DNA of 40,484 nt from SIAJ01 sp036266155 (GCA_036266155.1 DATANR010000510.1:1-40484), one strand, 5' to 3'. Positions 7,888 to 15,711 are shown, counted from the stretch's first letter. The notes: a model not told the origin generated them from the letters alone. Translations and numbers: made by a program.

Positions 7888-8751
7888 CTACTTCACAGGT
7901 GGCAGTTTCCGGTCGTATTGGTCAATCGTTGGAATGCGATATCGCAATTTGTTGAGCTCTTCGCTCGTCATGTCCCCTGGTTGTCCGTCAATGAATACAT
8001 AGTCGGAAATCTCGCTGGCGCGATTGGCTACAATGTCGCTGTTGGCCACACCGATTGCGGAAAAGAAGTCACCGGGGAACCCTTCGTAAGTTCCTCCGTC
8101 GTGCTCAACGCCGTAACGGCCGGTTATTTCTTTGTAGATTCGTGCAGACTCACCGCGTATCGACATGCCAAGGATGAATGGCGAGATGTTCTTTTCTGGC
8201 TCGGAGCGTTCTAACGCAGTCTCCAAGAGCTTAATCAAGTAGCCATGTCTACTCTCGAATCGAGCCAATCGCTCAAATAACTCTTGATTTCGACGCTCAA
8301 CTGCAGCCAAGGCAACTTCCTTGTCGGAGAGTCTTTTCTCCAAATCCTTTACCTCCTCTTGCTTTCGATGAACGAGCATCTCGGTCTCGATCTTTTGGAC
8401 TTGAAAATTGACAGTCGATGTCGCGACTTGAAACAGTACCGTTATTATCAGAGCGACCGCAGTAACAATACTCAGCACCATCTGGGGTTGCCGAAAGAAT
8501 GGTCTCGTCTCCCGTCGGAGTTTCTCCGTTTCGTAGTACAGACGCTGCAATTCGAGAATTTCGCGGCCACCGGACATCAATGGGGTATTGGCGACCGTGT
8601 CGAGTTGAACGATTGCCGGACTCAAGTACTGGGCTTGCCCGGTGCTCCCTCCGCAGGCAGCTGGTGTCCCTTGGGAGTCCGAAAAACTGATCGCCTTGGG
8701 TTGATCAGCTTGCCTGTGGGCCTTGGACCTCCCGCGTTTCTTCCGACTCAT
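7888..8751 (-). CDS. Membrane-anchored coiled-coil protein of unknown function
   Basis: 287 aa from the ATG at 8751, which has GGAGG about eight bases upstream. The N-terminus is basic (MSRKKRGRSKAHR). One membrane segment lies near residue 95-115 (MVLSIVTAVALIITVLFQVA). A predicted coiled coil follows (KQEEVKDLEKRLSDKEVALA, then A-V-E-R-R-N-Q-E-L-F-E-R). A C-terminal globular part of about 110 residues ends RIPTIDQYDRKLPPVK. No family recognised. It is transcribed away from the terminator pair at 8959-9089 and appears monocistronic. Confidence 0.7.
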   Translation of the reverse strand: MSRKKRGRSKAHRQADQPKAISFSDSQGTPAACGGSTGQAQYLSPAIVQLDTVANTPLMSGGREILELQRLYYETEKLRRETRPFFRQPQMVLSIVTAVALIITVLFQVATSTVNFQVQKIETEMLVHRKQEEVKDLEKRLSDKEVALAAVERRNQELFERLARFESRHGYLIKLLETALERSEPEKNISPFILGMSIRGESARIYKEITGRYGVEHDGGTYEGFPGDFFSAIGVANSDIVANRASEISDYVFIDGQPGDMTSEELNKLRYRIPTIDQYDRKLPPVK

Positions 8752-8958
8752 GTGCTCACCCTCCAAGTCCATTATTCGCTCGGTCGCCTTAAGTCTTGCT
8801 AGGTATTACGTGAAGAACCACCGAGATAAGCCAATCCGAATCGATTCGGACTCAGCTGGTTTAAATGGTGAGGAAGCAACACCCAGTCGCCCGGTCAACT
8901 ATTCAATCTATCTTGCCAGAACGTCGGGCCGGACGCAAGCTTCCGACAACCAAAACGC

Positions 8959-8986
8959 CCCGCCGAGGATTCGCATACCCGGCGGG
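8959..8986 (-). terminator. Second hairpin terminator candidate
   Basis: Arms CCCGCCG (8959-8965) and CGGCGGG (8980-8986). Reading leftward, the hairpin is followed by GGCGTTTTGGTTG, a moderately T-rich run. It would back up the stronger hairpin at 9063-9089. Confidence 0.45.
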
Positions 8987-9062
8987 CTTCGGTCGCCCCT
9001 TGGTGAGAAGTGAAGGGCAGCACGGCCAGTAGAGCAGACGGCACCGGTCGAATCAACGAACA

Positions 9063-9089
9063 AAGCCCGCCGATGGTGCCGGCGGGCTT
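9063..9089 (-). terminator. Rho-independent terminator of the DUF1580 operon
   Basis: Arms AAGCCCGCCG (9063-9072) and CGGCGGGCTT (9080-9089), 7-base loop. On the minus strand the second arm runs into TTTGTTCGTT. It lies 22 bases past the stop of the 9111-9440 gene, the last gene of the leftward operon. Confidence 0.7.
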
Positions 9090-9110
9090 GTCAGGCCCCC
9101 ACCAGCGTGT

Positions 9111-9440
9111 TCACGAGTCAAGACCGATCATTCGAGATTCGGCAGCGGTCAACGCCGCTGCGAACCGCGCCAGGGCGGGCTTCGAAGTCCAATAGCCCGG
9201 GCCTCCCATCTTGATTGCTTCTAGCCGCACGCCGTGCTTGCCTTTGACGATCCACCGGAAGATTGAGGATGTCGACACGCGCTTGCCGCGCACGGATGGA
9301 AGCGTGGCCGCGGCTTGCACGAGCGAGATAAGGCCCTCGGTTATCAGTCGCTCGGCGACGGCCGCCGATGGTTGGACCGGCTCGAGGCGCTCGGCTCGAC
9401 TCGCCCAGCTGGTGATAAAGGGCTCAGAAAGGTCAGGCAT
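9111..9440 (-). CDS. DUF1580 family protein
   Basis: 109 aa from the ATG at 9440, with GGAGAA six bases upstream. The sequence LISLVQAAATLPSVRGKRVS, STSSIFRWIVKGKHGVRLEA, then IKMGGPGYWTSKPALARF matches DUF1580, a small family common in planctomycetes. Its layout (LI-L-x-x-A-A-x-x-L-P, serine-threonine-[LIF]-x-R-W, G-V-R-L-E, then a strand and T-S-x-x-A-L-x-R-F) resembles excisionase-type winged HTH domains, so DNA binding is likely. It closes the leftward operon that starts near 11839. A frameshifted relative lies at 10084-10339. Confidence 0.8.
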   Translation of the reverse strand: MPDLSEPFITSWASRAERLEPVQPSAAVAERLITEGLISLVQAAATLPSVRGKRVSTSSIFRWIVKGKHGVRLEAIKMGGPGYWTSKPALARFAAALTAAESRMIGLDS

Positions 9441-9691
9441 TGAAAATTCTCCGGTTATTTGTGTGTGTGTGCGGGCGATCGTTGTTGCAACAGACCGACT
9501 AATCCTCGAGGCCCAGCTCCGCTTTAAACTCTCTCGCTTGCCGCAGATCGTCGGCATGTCGGCGCATCGTTGCTGCCGATGCCGGACAGCCGAGCCTTGA
9601 GCCATTCAAGGCAGTCCGGGTACCGGTGCGGGTTCGTGGTCTCCTTGCTGCCAGAGCGGGACGGCCTGGGCTTCGGGCAGGGTTGCTTGGG

Positions 9692-9928
9692 TCATCTCAC
9701 GTACTTAGGTATGCCGGTCATGTTTGGCTTTTGTCGCGGCTTCACGGGCGGTTCTGGCTTGAGCGACGCAAACCACTTGTCCATGTCTGCACGCTCGATT
9801 CGCCACACTCTTCCGATGCGAGCGCCGATCAATTTGCGGGCACGGAGGGCCGCGTAGATCGTGTCCTCGCAGACGCCGAAATGTTCGGCGACCTGGGCGA
9901 CGGTGAGAGGTTTCTTGTCGGCGATCAT
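9692..9928 (-). CDS. Excisionase-family HTH DNA-binding protein
   Basis: 78 aa from the ATG at 9928. PLTVAQVAEHFGVCEDTIYA then A-L-R-A-R-K-L-I-G-A-R-I-G-R-V-W-R-I is the HTH_17/excisionase (MerR-like) fold, followed by D-M-D-K-W-F. Such proteins act as excisionases or as small regulators in mobile elements. The frame is open further upstream, but those residues are arginine-rich and unconvincing. It lies within the leftward operon of the left-hand control module. Confidence 0.8.
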   Translation of the reverse strand: MIADKKPLTVAQVAEHFGVCEDTIYAALRARKLIGARIGRVWRIERADMDKWFASLKPEPPVKPRQKPNMTGIPKYVR

Positions 9929-10083
9929 TGGGCATCTCGTTTCTTGCGGTAGGCGGCTGCACCGGCAACGCCCTTCTTCCCACCCTTCCGCGGTCCGTGC
10001 ACGCATGGCTTTTGCTCCGTGTGTTGGTTTGAGAAACGGCCGGCGGTCGCTCACCGGCCAGTTGATCGCTTAGAATCTGACCG

Positions 10084-10339
10084 TCACGCCAGCGCTGCCG
10101 AGCGAAACCGCTGCAGCGCCGCCAACGACGACTGCCAACTCCCGTTGACGCGAGCCGCTTCCAGCTTCACGCCACTTTTTCCGTTGATAATCCACCGTAG
10201 CAACGTGCCGGTCGAGACGTGTCCCTTGGCGTTCTTCGCGGGGACCAAAACGCAAAGCTGGTCAAGCCGAAGCGGGCCTTCGGCGCGGACGCGCGCAGCG
10301 ATGATGGCCTTTGCCGTCGTGCTCTTTCGTTTGGCGCAT
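10084..10339 (-). pseudogene. DUF1580-like gene with a frameshift near its start
   Basis: The ATG at 10339 has GAGG seven bases upstream, but its frame (MRQTKEHDGKGHHR) stops early. Shifting by one base after about five codons gives KAIIAARVRAEGPLRLDQLC, then GHVSTGTLLRWIINGKSGVK, LEAARVNGSW and LAALQRF. This matches the DUF1580 pattern seen at 9111-9440 (STSSIFRW...GVRLEA...ALARF). The long frame itself has no ATG, GTG or TTG before its conserved part, so a one-base indel, real or from sequencing, has separated start and body. Confidence 0.6.
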
Positions 10340-10382
10340 GATGAACCTCATTGCGTTGAAGAAGTTGGGCGATACTTTTGAC

Positions 10383-11000
10383 CTACAGTTGAATTCCCGC
10401 CTCGCGGAACAACCGGCGGACGGCGGGCATGTAGCGGCGGTAGTCGTTTCGCGTCCACCGGCAGTCGTGGGACTTCACGAAGTTGTCAAGGTCTTCGCGT
10501 GTGAGGTCGTCAGCCGGGAAAGCCGCGAACCAGACGGTAAGTTCCTTGAAGATGAAGATCAGCCAGTGCCATCGACGTTGTTGGGGAGTGTTCTTTGGTC
10601 GCGTCTCACGGACCAGCCGGGTGCGTGCGCTCCAGCGGCTTTTCCAGTATCCGACGGCTGCTGATTTGGGCTGAACGATCTCTTCCAAAACGTGCTTGGC
10701 GATCGCTCCCACTGATCCAGGCAGAATTTCGGGCGCCCTGTCGATAATGATGCGATCATGCGTCGTGCCCGCGGCGAATCGATTGCTGAACGGCTCGGTG
10801 GTCAAGTGGGCCCTTCCGGTCCCCGGGTAGAGCTTGAGGACAAGCTTGCGAATCTGGTCAAGCAGTTGGCGACGTTCAGTGCCCAGCGCTGGCGGAGCAT
10901 ACGGCAAGTGGCGTCGGCCGGGCGGGCAGTAGGCGAGGTAGTTGGGGCTGGCCTTCTTGGCCGACTTTCGCGTCCGTGGGGCATTTGCGACGGCGGGCAT
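10383..11000 (-). CDS. Hypothetical protein
   Basis: 205 aa from the ATG at 11000, with AGAGGAA six bases upstream. The C-terminal 50 residues (DDLTREDLDNFVKSHDCRWT, then R-N-D-Y-R-R-Y-M-P-A-V-R-R-L-F-R-E-A-G-I) have the look of a small helical DNA-binding fold such as the SAM-like domain of recombinases, but there is no catalytic domain. I do not recognise the family. It lies between the SWIM protein and the broken DUF1580 gene in the leftward operon. Confidence 0.65.
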   Translation of the reverse strand: MPAVANAPRTRKSAKKASPNYLAYCPPGRRHLPYAPPALGTERRQLLDQIRKLVLKLYPGTGRAHLTTEPFSNRFAAGTTHDRIIIDRAPEILPGSVGAIAKHVLEEIVQPKSAAVGYWKSRWSARTRLVRETRPKNTPQQRRWHWLIFIFKELTVWFAAFPADDLTREDLDNFVKSHDCRWTRNDYRRYMPAVRRLFREAGIQL

Positions 11001-11124
11001 GTCGAGTTCCTCTGCGGTGTGGTAAGAGTGCGGGCGAGCCCCTCGGCCACGTCGTGAGCGTGGCGGTCAGTCGTGAGCCGTGCGAGGGGTTGACCCGCGA
11101 GCGTGAAGCCCGCGGGTACTGGCC

Positions 11125-11568
11125 TCAGAACGGTGCGACTTCGTTGGAGACTGGCGGGGCCAGGGAGCCGGCTAACGTGTGGCCAATGTGGCCGGCTTCA
11201 AGCAAGCTGCGAAGTGCGTCGTGGTGCTTGCACCGGCCGTGGGCCTGGAACCCCTTGCACTCGCACTCGTGATCCTGTCCGTTGCGAGCGACGAGCACGC
11301 CGTAGTAAGCGTCGGCGTCGGGGCCTTCTGCTTCGACCGTCGCGGGATCGCGGTGCAAGAGGAACGCCCGGCCGTCCATGCCGGTCGGGATTTCCTCAAC
11401 TGTGTAGGTGTCGACGTCGCGGTATTGCTGTTTGCGCGTTTGCCAGTTCGACATGAGGGTGAGCGTCGGCAACTCGCGGCCGTCATCACGGTATTTGATC
11501 GCGACGGGGGCTTTGACCGGTTGGGCCTGACGAATGCGGACGGCTTCTACTAGAATGGCTGCGGACAT
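11125..11568 (-). CDS. SWIM zinc-finger protein
   Basis: 147 aa from the ATG at 11568 (GGGAGA six bases upstream). HECECKGFQAHGRCKHHDAL contains the C-x-C-x(n)-C-x-H pattern of a SWIM zinc finger, a module for nucleic-acid or protein binding. An N-terminal helix and a beta-rich middle (YTVEEIPTGMDGRAFLLHRD) precede it. Small SWIM proteins of this size occur in phages and plasmids. Role unknown. It is upstream of 10383-11000 in the leftward operon. Confidence 0.75.
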   Translation of the reverse strand: MSAAILVEAVRIRQAQPVKAPVAIKYRDDGRELPTLTLMSNWQTRKQQYRDVDTYTVEEIPTGMDGRAFLLHRDPATVEAEGPDADAYYGVLVARNGQDHECECKGFQAHGRCKHHDALRSLLEAGHIGHTLAGSLAPPVSNEVAPF

Positions 11569-11659
11569 CTTCATTCTCCCGTTAAAGCTGGGGTTGAGGA
11601 TTTCCGTGGGGTCGGGGGTGTTGGCGCACCACCGGCCCCGCTTCATTTCGCGGGCGACG

Positions 11660-11839
11660 TTACAACACTTCGGGCTTCCAAACTTCGCCGATCGTCCCGA
11701 GGGCCTTGGCCACGCCGAACGTCATGACCGGCCCGATGACGAACGAGAACGCGAAGGGCAGCACGATCACGAGGCACACGGAACCGACGACGATCACTTG
11801 AGCGGCGAGCACCAGGGCGACAGTGAAGAAGGTTTTCAT
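11660..11839 (-). CDS. 59-aa two-helix membrane protein
   Basis: MKTFFTVALVLAAQVIVVGS followed by VCLVIVLPFAFSFVIGPVMT and a short cytoplasmic-type tail ending in KPEVL. Two membrane segments are packed into 45 residues. It is the first gene of the leftward operon, directly behind the operator array at 11871-11935, and so would be the first product made when the repressor lets go. Such position and size fit a small membrane-acting phage protein (superinfection exclusion, holin-like or toxin), but nothing in the sequence decides between these. Confidence 0.65.
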   Translation of the reverse strand: MKTFFTVALVLAAQVIVVGSVCLVIVLPFAFSFVIGPVMTFGVAKALGTIGEVWKPEVL

Positions 11840-11870
11840 AGTCGGTCCGGCTGTCAGTGGGGAAATTGTA

Positions 11871-11935
11871 CCAACTGGAATCTATGTGTCAACTGGTATC
11901 TACACAGATTCCAGTTGGCATCGGATTCCAGTTGG
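11871..11935. promoter_or_regulatory. Operator array between divergent repressor and operon
   Basis: Four copies of one 12-bp element: CCAACTGGAATC at 11871-11882, TCAACTGGTATC at 11889-11900, and in the opposite orientation GATTCCAGTTGG at 11907-11918 and 11924-11935. The starts are 18 bp apart within the first pair and 17 bp within the second, so sites fall on roughly the same face of the helix. The array fills the gap between the leftward operon (start 11839) and the XRE gene (start 11949), as expected of a phage-style switch. Confidence 0.8.
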
Positions 11936-11948
11936 CTAGCATGATGAA

Positions 11949-12197
11949 ATGAGCAAGACAAGCCGCCCGAAATTGGTCGTAGCGATCGCCACCGAAATGG
12001 AGCGGCAGGGGCTTTCGGCCTATGCCCTCGGAAAGTTGGCTAAAGTGCCAGCGGCGACAATCACGCGTATCCTGTCGGGCGATCGCCCCGACCCGCAAGC
12101 GTCGACTGTCGAACGGTTAGCGGCGGGTCTCGGTGCCGAATTCGTGCTTACTCACTTGCCGGAGAAACAAGGCCGGCCGCGGAAGGCGAAGGAATGA
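11949..12197 (+). CDS. XRE-family repressor
   Basis: 82 aa. SAYALGKLAKVPAATITRIL then S-G-D-R-P-D-P-Q-A-S-T-V-E-R-L-A is a typical lambda-repressor/Cro-type HTH, with recognition helix PAATITRILS. There is no C-terminal peptidase or dimerisation domain, so it is a Cro- or antitoxin-sized regulator. It starts 14 bases after the last operator half-site, so autoregulation is likely. It is divergent from the 11839-9111 operon, which it probably represses. Confidence 0.85.
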   Translation: MSKTSRPKLVVAIATEMERQGLSAYALGKLAKVPAATITRILSGDRPDPQASTVERLAAGLGAEFVLTHLPEKQGRPRKAKE

Positions 12198-12285
12198 CTC
12201 TGGCACATCAGCGCTTCCATCGGCCTCGCTGACGTGGTAGATTCACTGCCAACCAGTTGAAGCCGGCCGATTCACGGAACGCCCA

Positions 12286-12852
12286 ATGAGCGACTTCATA
12301 ACCCTCGCCTGTCCGTCTTGCGCAGGCAATTTGCAAATAACCAGCGACGCCGACCGCTTTACCTGCAAGTACTGTGGTCGCGGCCACATCATTCGGCGCC
12401 AAAACGGGATTATCACCGTCGCACCGATCATGGAGAAACTGGAGAAGATCGCCTCGGGCGTGGACCGCCACGCTTCGGAATTGGCGATCCCGCGACTGAA
12501 GAGGGAAGTGCGAAACCTGGAAGACTGCATTGACGACGAACGGCGGAACATCGACCGCTGGCTTCAATGGCGCGGCGGCAAGATGACTGGGGCAGTCATT
12601 TGGATTTGCGTTCTCGTCCCCTTCGGATTGCTCCTCTCCGGCTGCTTGGCCGCGGTCCACTGGTCGCTGTTGATTGGGTGCGCGATCGCTACATTTGGTC
12701 TCGCGGCGTTGCTGATCTACCGGCTGTTTATCAGGCACGGTCGGGTTGAGCGAACCGTGACGCGGTGCAAGTTACGGATCGCTGACCTGCGAAGAAAACT
12801 CGACCGGCGACGAGACGAGCTTGATCGACACCGGGAAAACGTGCGGATTTGA
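12286..12852 (+). CDS. Zinc-ribbon membrane protein
   Basis: 188 aa. An N-terminal zinc ribbon is formed by C-P-S-C (residues 9-12) and CKYCGRGH (28-35). A helical linker follows, then two membrane segments (about 102-122 AVIWICVLVPFGLLLSGCLA and 126-146 WSLLIGCAIATFGLAALLIY), and a highly charged C-terminal helix (RIADLRRKLDRRRDELDRHR). No enzyme motif. It probably senses or tethers something at the membrane; function unknown. It runs in the same direction as the XRE gene, 88 bases downstream. Confidence 0.7.
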   Translation: MSDFITLACPSCAGNLQITSDADRFTCKYCGRGHIIRRQNGIITVAPIMEKLEKIASGVDRHASELAIPRLKREVRNLEDCIDDERRNIDRWLQWRGGKMTGAVIWICVLVPFGLLLSGCLAAVHWSLLIGCAIATFGLAALLIYRLFIRHGRVERTVTRCKLRIADLRRKLDRRRDELDRHRENVRI

Positions 12853-12856
12853 CCAA

Positions 12857-13123
12857 ATGCCCGACACCTCCTTCATCTTCACATACCCGAACTACTTCCC
12901 CCTCGCGCCAGATACCCAAGCGCCCATGCTGATCAACGTCGATGGCCGGTCGTGCATTTGCTTCTTTATGAACCGGCCCACGATGGAACGATTCGCCGAA
13001 CACCACCACGGCCGCGAAGCCATGAAGTCGGCGCGGCTCATCATCTCACGAACGCGTGGCGAACTCTTGAACGTCGTATCGCAATTGCGGACCCAGCTAA
13101 CGAGCAAAGGGTTACTCATGTAG
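12857..13123 (+). CDS. Hypothetical protein
   Basis: 88 aa from the ATG at 12857, five bases after the stop of the previous gene, so probably cotranscribed. Sequence MPDTSFIFTYPNYFPLAPDT, then SCICFFMNRPTMERFAEHHH and a helical end. No family recognised. A different frame covering its 3' end continues to 13191 and ends HVAINLAHAKPIIYTTLDEF, which also looks protein-like, so a frameshift joining the two cannot be excluded. Confidence 0.5.
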   Translation: MPDTSFIFTYPNYFPLAPDTQAPMLINVDGRSCICFFMNRPTMERFAEHHHGREAMKSARLIISRTRGELLNVVSQLRTQLTSKGLLM

Positions 13124-13318
13124 CGATCAACTTGGCGCACGCCAAGCCGATCATCTACACGACGCTCGACGAGTTCGTGGCAGAGATTTGAGAGACTCGA
13201 CCTCTTTTGCTCGACATGTCGTTGCGGTAAACTCTCAAGGTTGGGGCAATGTTGAGAAATCCGACATTCAGCGAGGATGGTCGAAGCTCGGAGGTCTGCT
13301 GTTTTTCGGAGGAGGCGA

Positions 13319-14578
13319 ATGCGAATCAAGTGGCGGAACCTCGAATTGCCGAGTCGCGTCGCCCCGAAACGGGGACTGACCGACACCTACGGCAAGTTTG
13401 TCGCCGAGCCGTTTGAACGCGGCTTCGGCACGACCGTCGGCAACAGCTTGCGGCGAGTGTTGCTGTCAAGCCTCGAAGGCAGCGGCGTCACGCGTGTCAA
13501 AATCCAGGGCGTGCAACATGAGGTCGGCACGATCCCAGGAATTGTCGAAGACGTCACCGACATCATTCTTAACATCCGATCTCTGGTGGTTAAGAACAAC
13601 TCGGACTCGCCCAAGACGATTCGCATCGATCGTCATCAAAAGGGAGTCGTCAAGGCGGCGGATATCCAGCACGACGCCGATGTGCAGGTCATCAACCCCG
13701 AGCACGTGGTCGCCACGTTGACGGACGACGTGCCGTTCGTTGTGGAAATGACGGTTGAGAATGGCCGCGGCTATCGATCAGCCGACGACAATGCCGGCAA
13801 GGAACGCGAGATCAACGCGATCTCGTTGGATGTGAGCTTTTCGCCGGTTGTCCGAGTCAAATATGAAATCAAAGAGATGCGTGTCGGTCACAAGACAAAA
13901 TACGACCGGCTGATAATGGAAATCTGGACAAACGGGACGACAACTCCGCAGATGGCGCTAGTCGAGGCCGCCAAGATTCTGCGCAAGCATCTAAATCCGT
14001 TTGTCCAGTCCATCGACCATGGCGCGGAATTACAGATTGACGACCGTTTTGAGTCGTCCGGCGGTGACGAGGATTCGGATGACGTCGAGTTGGAGCGCAA
14101 GCTCAATATGGACCTTGCCGAGTTACAACTCTCGTTGGAGACCCGGAAATGTCTGGAATCGGCAAACATTTCAACGGTCCGGGGTTTGGTATCCCGACTC
14201 GAAGTCGAGCCGCTCGAAATTCGCAACTTTGATGAGACGATGCTCATCGAAGTAAAGCGAAAGTTGCGTGAGTTAGGGGTGAACGAAAGAACCACTCTTG
14301 CGCTGGCTGGACGGCCAAAATACACCATCGATCACGGCCAAGGAACAGTCATTGATACAGGAAGAGGACCCGCGCATACCCGGCCCAAAATCGACCAAAT
14401 GACACTCGCTCGTGACACATCGGCAGGCCGACAAGCAGCGCAAGGTTTCACCGCAACTTTGGAATTTGACTCAGAAGTTTCGGATCAGGTGATACGCTCC
14501 TTTTTGGACCGCTTGCGACGCTTTGCCGTTGAAGCAGGAGGGAACTTGCAGGTTCTTCCTCAAGAGGAAGGCAAGTGA
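13319..14578 (+). CDS. rpoA: RNA polymerase alpha-subunit paralogue with altered CTD and C-terminal extension
   Basis: 419 aa from the ATG at 13319 (AGGAGG-type site just upstream; the frame is open from 13277). Residues 1-230 are a complete alpha N-terminal domain, including FGTTVGNSLRRVLLSSLEGS and the E-V-G-T-I-P-G-I-V-E-D-V assembly region. Residues about 264-321 are an alpha CTD. The usual DNA-contact positions differ: the E. coli R265 position is Glu (LSLETRKCLE), G296 is Asp and S299 is Met (NFDETML). About 95 extra residues follow, ending in a strand-helix-strand-like unit (FTATLEFDSEVSDQVIRSFL). No ribosomal protein genes flank it, so it is not the housekeeping rpoA locus. Its stop overlaps the start of the next gene. 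It could replace alpha in an alternative polymerase or act as a decoy in conflict with phage; this is inference. Confidence 0.85.
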   Translation: MRIKWRNLELPSRVAPKRGLTDTYGKFVAEPFERGFGTTVGNSLRRVLLSSLEGSGVTRVKIQGVQHEVGTIPGIVEDVTDIILNIRSLVVKNNSDSPKTIRIDRHQKGVVKAADIQHDADVQVINPEHVVATLTDDVPFVVEMTVENGRGYRSADDNAGKEREINAISLDVSFSPVVRVKYEIKEMRVGHKTKYDRLIMEIWTNGTTTPQMALVEAAKILRKHLNPFVQSIDHGAELQIDDRFESSGGDEDSDDVELERKLNMDLAELQLSLETRKCLESANISTVRGLVSRLEVEPLEIRNFDETMLIEVKRKLRELGVNERTTLALAGRPKYTIDHGQGTVIDTGRGPAHTRPKIDQMTLARDTSAGRQAAQGFTATLEFDSEVSDQVIRSFLDRLRRFAVEAGGNLQVLPQEEGK

Positions 14579-15165
14579 TGGCAGAATTGTCTCCGAAAAT
14601 GCAACGGGCCATCCGTGTAGCTCTGCACGGACTGGACCCGACATGGCTGGAAGAGACATTGAGGGCCGTCGCACGCGAAGAGGGACTAGAGGCTGAACGA
14701 TCCGGGACGACCATCAACATGTTCTTCATTGGCAATAATCATTTGGGAGATCTCATGTCCAAGAAGGATCAACACGGCGACCAATTTGCTGATCTCAGCT
14801 CCGGGCCGACCATGGCGAAATCATTTGGAACAGAGTCCAAAGCAGAAAGTCATGGCAACCTCATACAGCAATCGGGTCTTAGATCCCAAGACTTCGCACA
14901 ACTCGCACTTCTTTTTGAAGAATTGGCGCAAATTCTTACCACAGCCCAAGTGCCGAACCGCAAAAAGCTAGACGAGGCTGTCGACACCTTGGGTGAAGCG
15001 AAGTCCGCGACGGAAGCTCCAGCGCCGGAGAAAGGGCGAGTCATTGCCGCTTGGGACAAAGTGCGGTCATGGGTAACTTCAGCGATCGATGTAGGACTCT
15101 TTGTGGAGACGACTGCCGAAAAGATCAAACATTTGGTGGGCAAGATCGGTGGACTAATTTCGTAG
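14578..15165 (+). CDS. Partner gene of the RpoA paralogue, unknown function
   Basis: 195 aa from the ATG at 14578 (or GTG at 14575), overlapping the rpoA-like stop codon. The N-terminal helical part (MAELSPKMQRAIRVALHGLD, then TWLEETLRAVAREEGL) is followed by a glycine/aspartate-rich stretch (FIGNNHLGDLMSKKDQHGDQ). The helical end contains APEKGRVIAAWDKVRSWV and ETTAEKIKHLVGKIGGL. The glycine/aspartate stretch followed by a basic amphipathic C-terminal region is a layout I associate with small signalling or effector-associated proteins in bacterial conflict islands, but I cannot name a family. The tight overlap implies stoichiometric production with the alpha paralogue. Confidence 0.65.
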   Translation: MAELSPKMQRAIRVALHGLDPTWLEETLRAVAREEGLEAERSGTTINMFFIGNNHLGDLMSKKDQHGDQFADLSSGPTMAKSFGTESKAESHGNLIQQSGLRSQDFAQLALLFEELAQILTTAQVPNRKKLDEAVDTLGEAKSATEAPAPEKGRVIAAWDKVRSWVTSAIDVGLFVETTAEKIKHLVGKIGGLIS

Positions 15166-15279
15166 AGTGCGGCCAATTCGACGCCGGGTGGGTCGTTGTC
15201 TCACTCCTTCAAGCCAGGGCCGCGACCGAACCATCCAAGAGCAAGACAGAGTGACTTCCGAGCATGCCTACGGGATAAT

Positions 15280-15711
15280 CTACTCGATTTCATCACCATC
15301 CGCGAACGGCTTGTCGAACCACTCCGGCAGCTTGAAGTTATCCATGGCCAAACGCACCCGCTCCTGCCGGTCTGTCGGCCCGTATTCCAAAGTGCAGGAG
15401 ACGATCGCGTCTTGGGAATCACCGGGCTTCGCGGCCGGCTTGCTGTCGATCGACGTCCAACTCATTTCCCGAGCAAAGTAAGCCTGATTCGGCACCCCGC
15501 CAGCAACGCCGTCCGCAAACGACTGCCAAGCACACCAGTTGAGTCCGCGATCAACTTCGTCCCACTCCTTGACAATCTTCAGGACCGTCCGTGCCAGGCA
15601 AACGTGTAGATGGTCACTGCTGTCGGTTCGCACCTCGACGCCGTCGAGCGGACCGCCCTTGAACTTGGCGACGAGGACCTTCAGCCGGAATGGACCGTTA
15701 ACGATGCTCAC
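15280..15711 (-). CDS. Phage-type hypothetical protein, last gene of the tail operon
   Basis: 143 aa from a GTG at 15711, chosen for AGGAG eight bases upstream. Contains VLVAKFKGGPLDGVEVRTDS, CAWQSFADGVAGG and PEWFDKPFADGDEIE. The K-G-G-P-L-D-G motif occurs in small phage proteins of unknown role. It follows the tape-measure-like gene by about 90 bases. The convergent 14578-15165 gene ends 114 bases away. Confidence 0.55.
   Translation of the reverse strand: MSIVNGPFRLKVLVAKFKGGPLDGVEVRTDSSDHLHVCLARTVLKIVKEWDEVDRGLNWCAWQSFADGVAGGVPNQAYFAREMSWTSIDSKPAAKPGDSQDAIVSCTLEYGPTDRQERVRLAMDNFKLPEWFDKPFADGDEIE

Larger units (their letters stand above)
8752..9110. other. Intergenic stretch holding two terminator-like hairpins
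   Basis: No gene is supported. The stretch separates the DUF1580 operon to the right from the membrane protein gene to the left and contains the two GC-rich hairpins listed separately. Confidence 0.6.

Noticed and set aside
8284..8802. Rightward 172-codon open frame opposite the coiled-coil membrane protein
   Set aside because: It is antisense to a gene with a good ribosome site, membrane segment and coiled coil.
13277..14578. Housekeeping rpoA operon
   Set aside because: The usual neighbours (rpsM, rpsK, rpsD, rplQ) are absent, the CTD contact residues are changed and there is a C-terminal extension, so I treat it as a paralogue.
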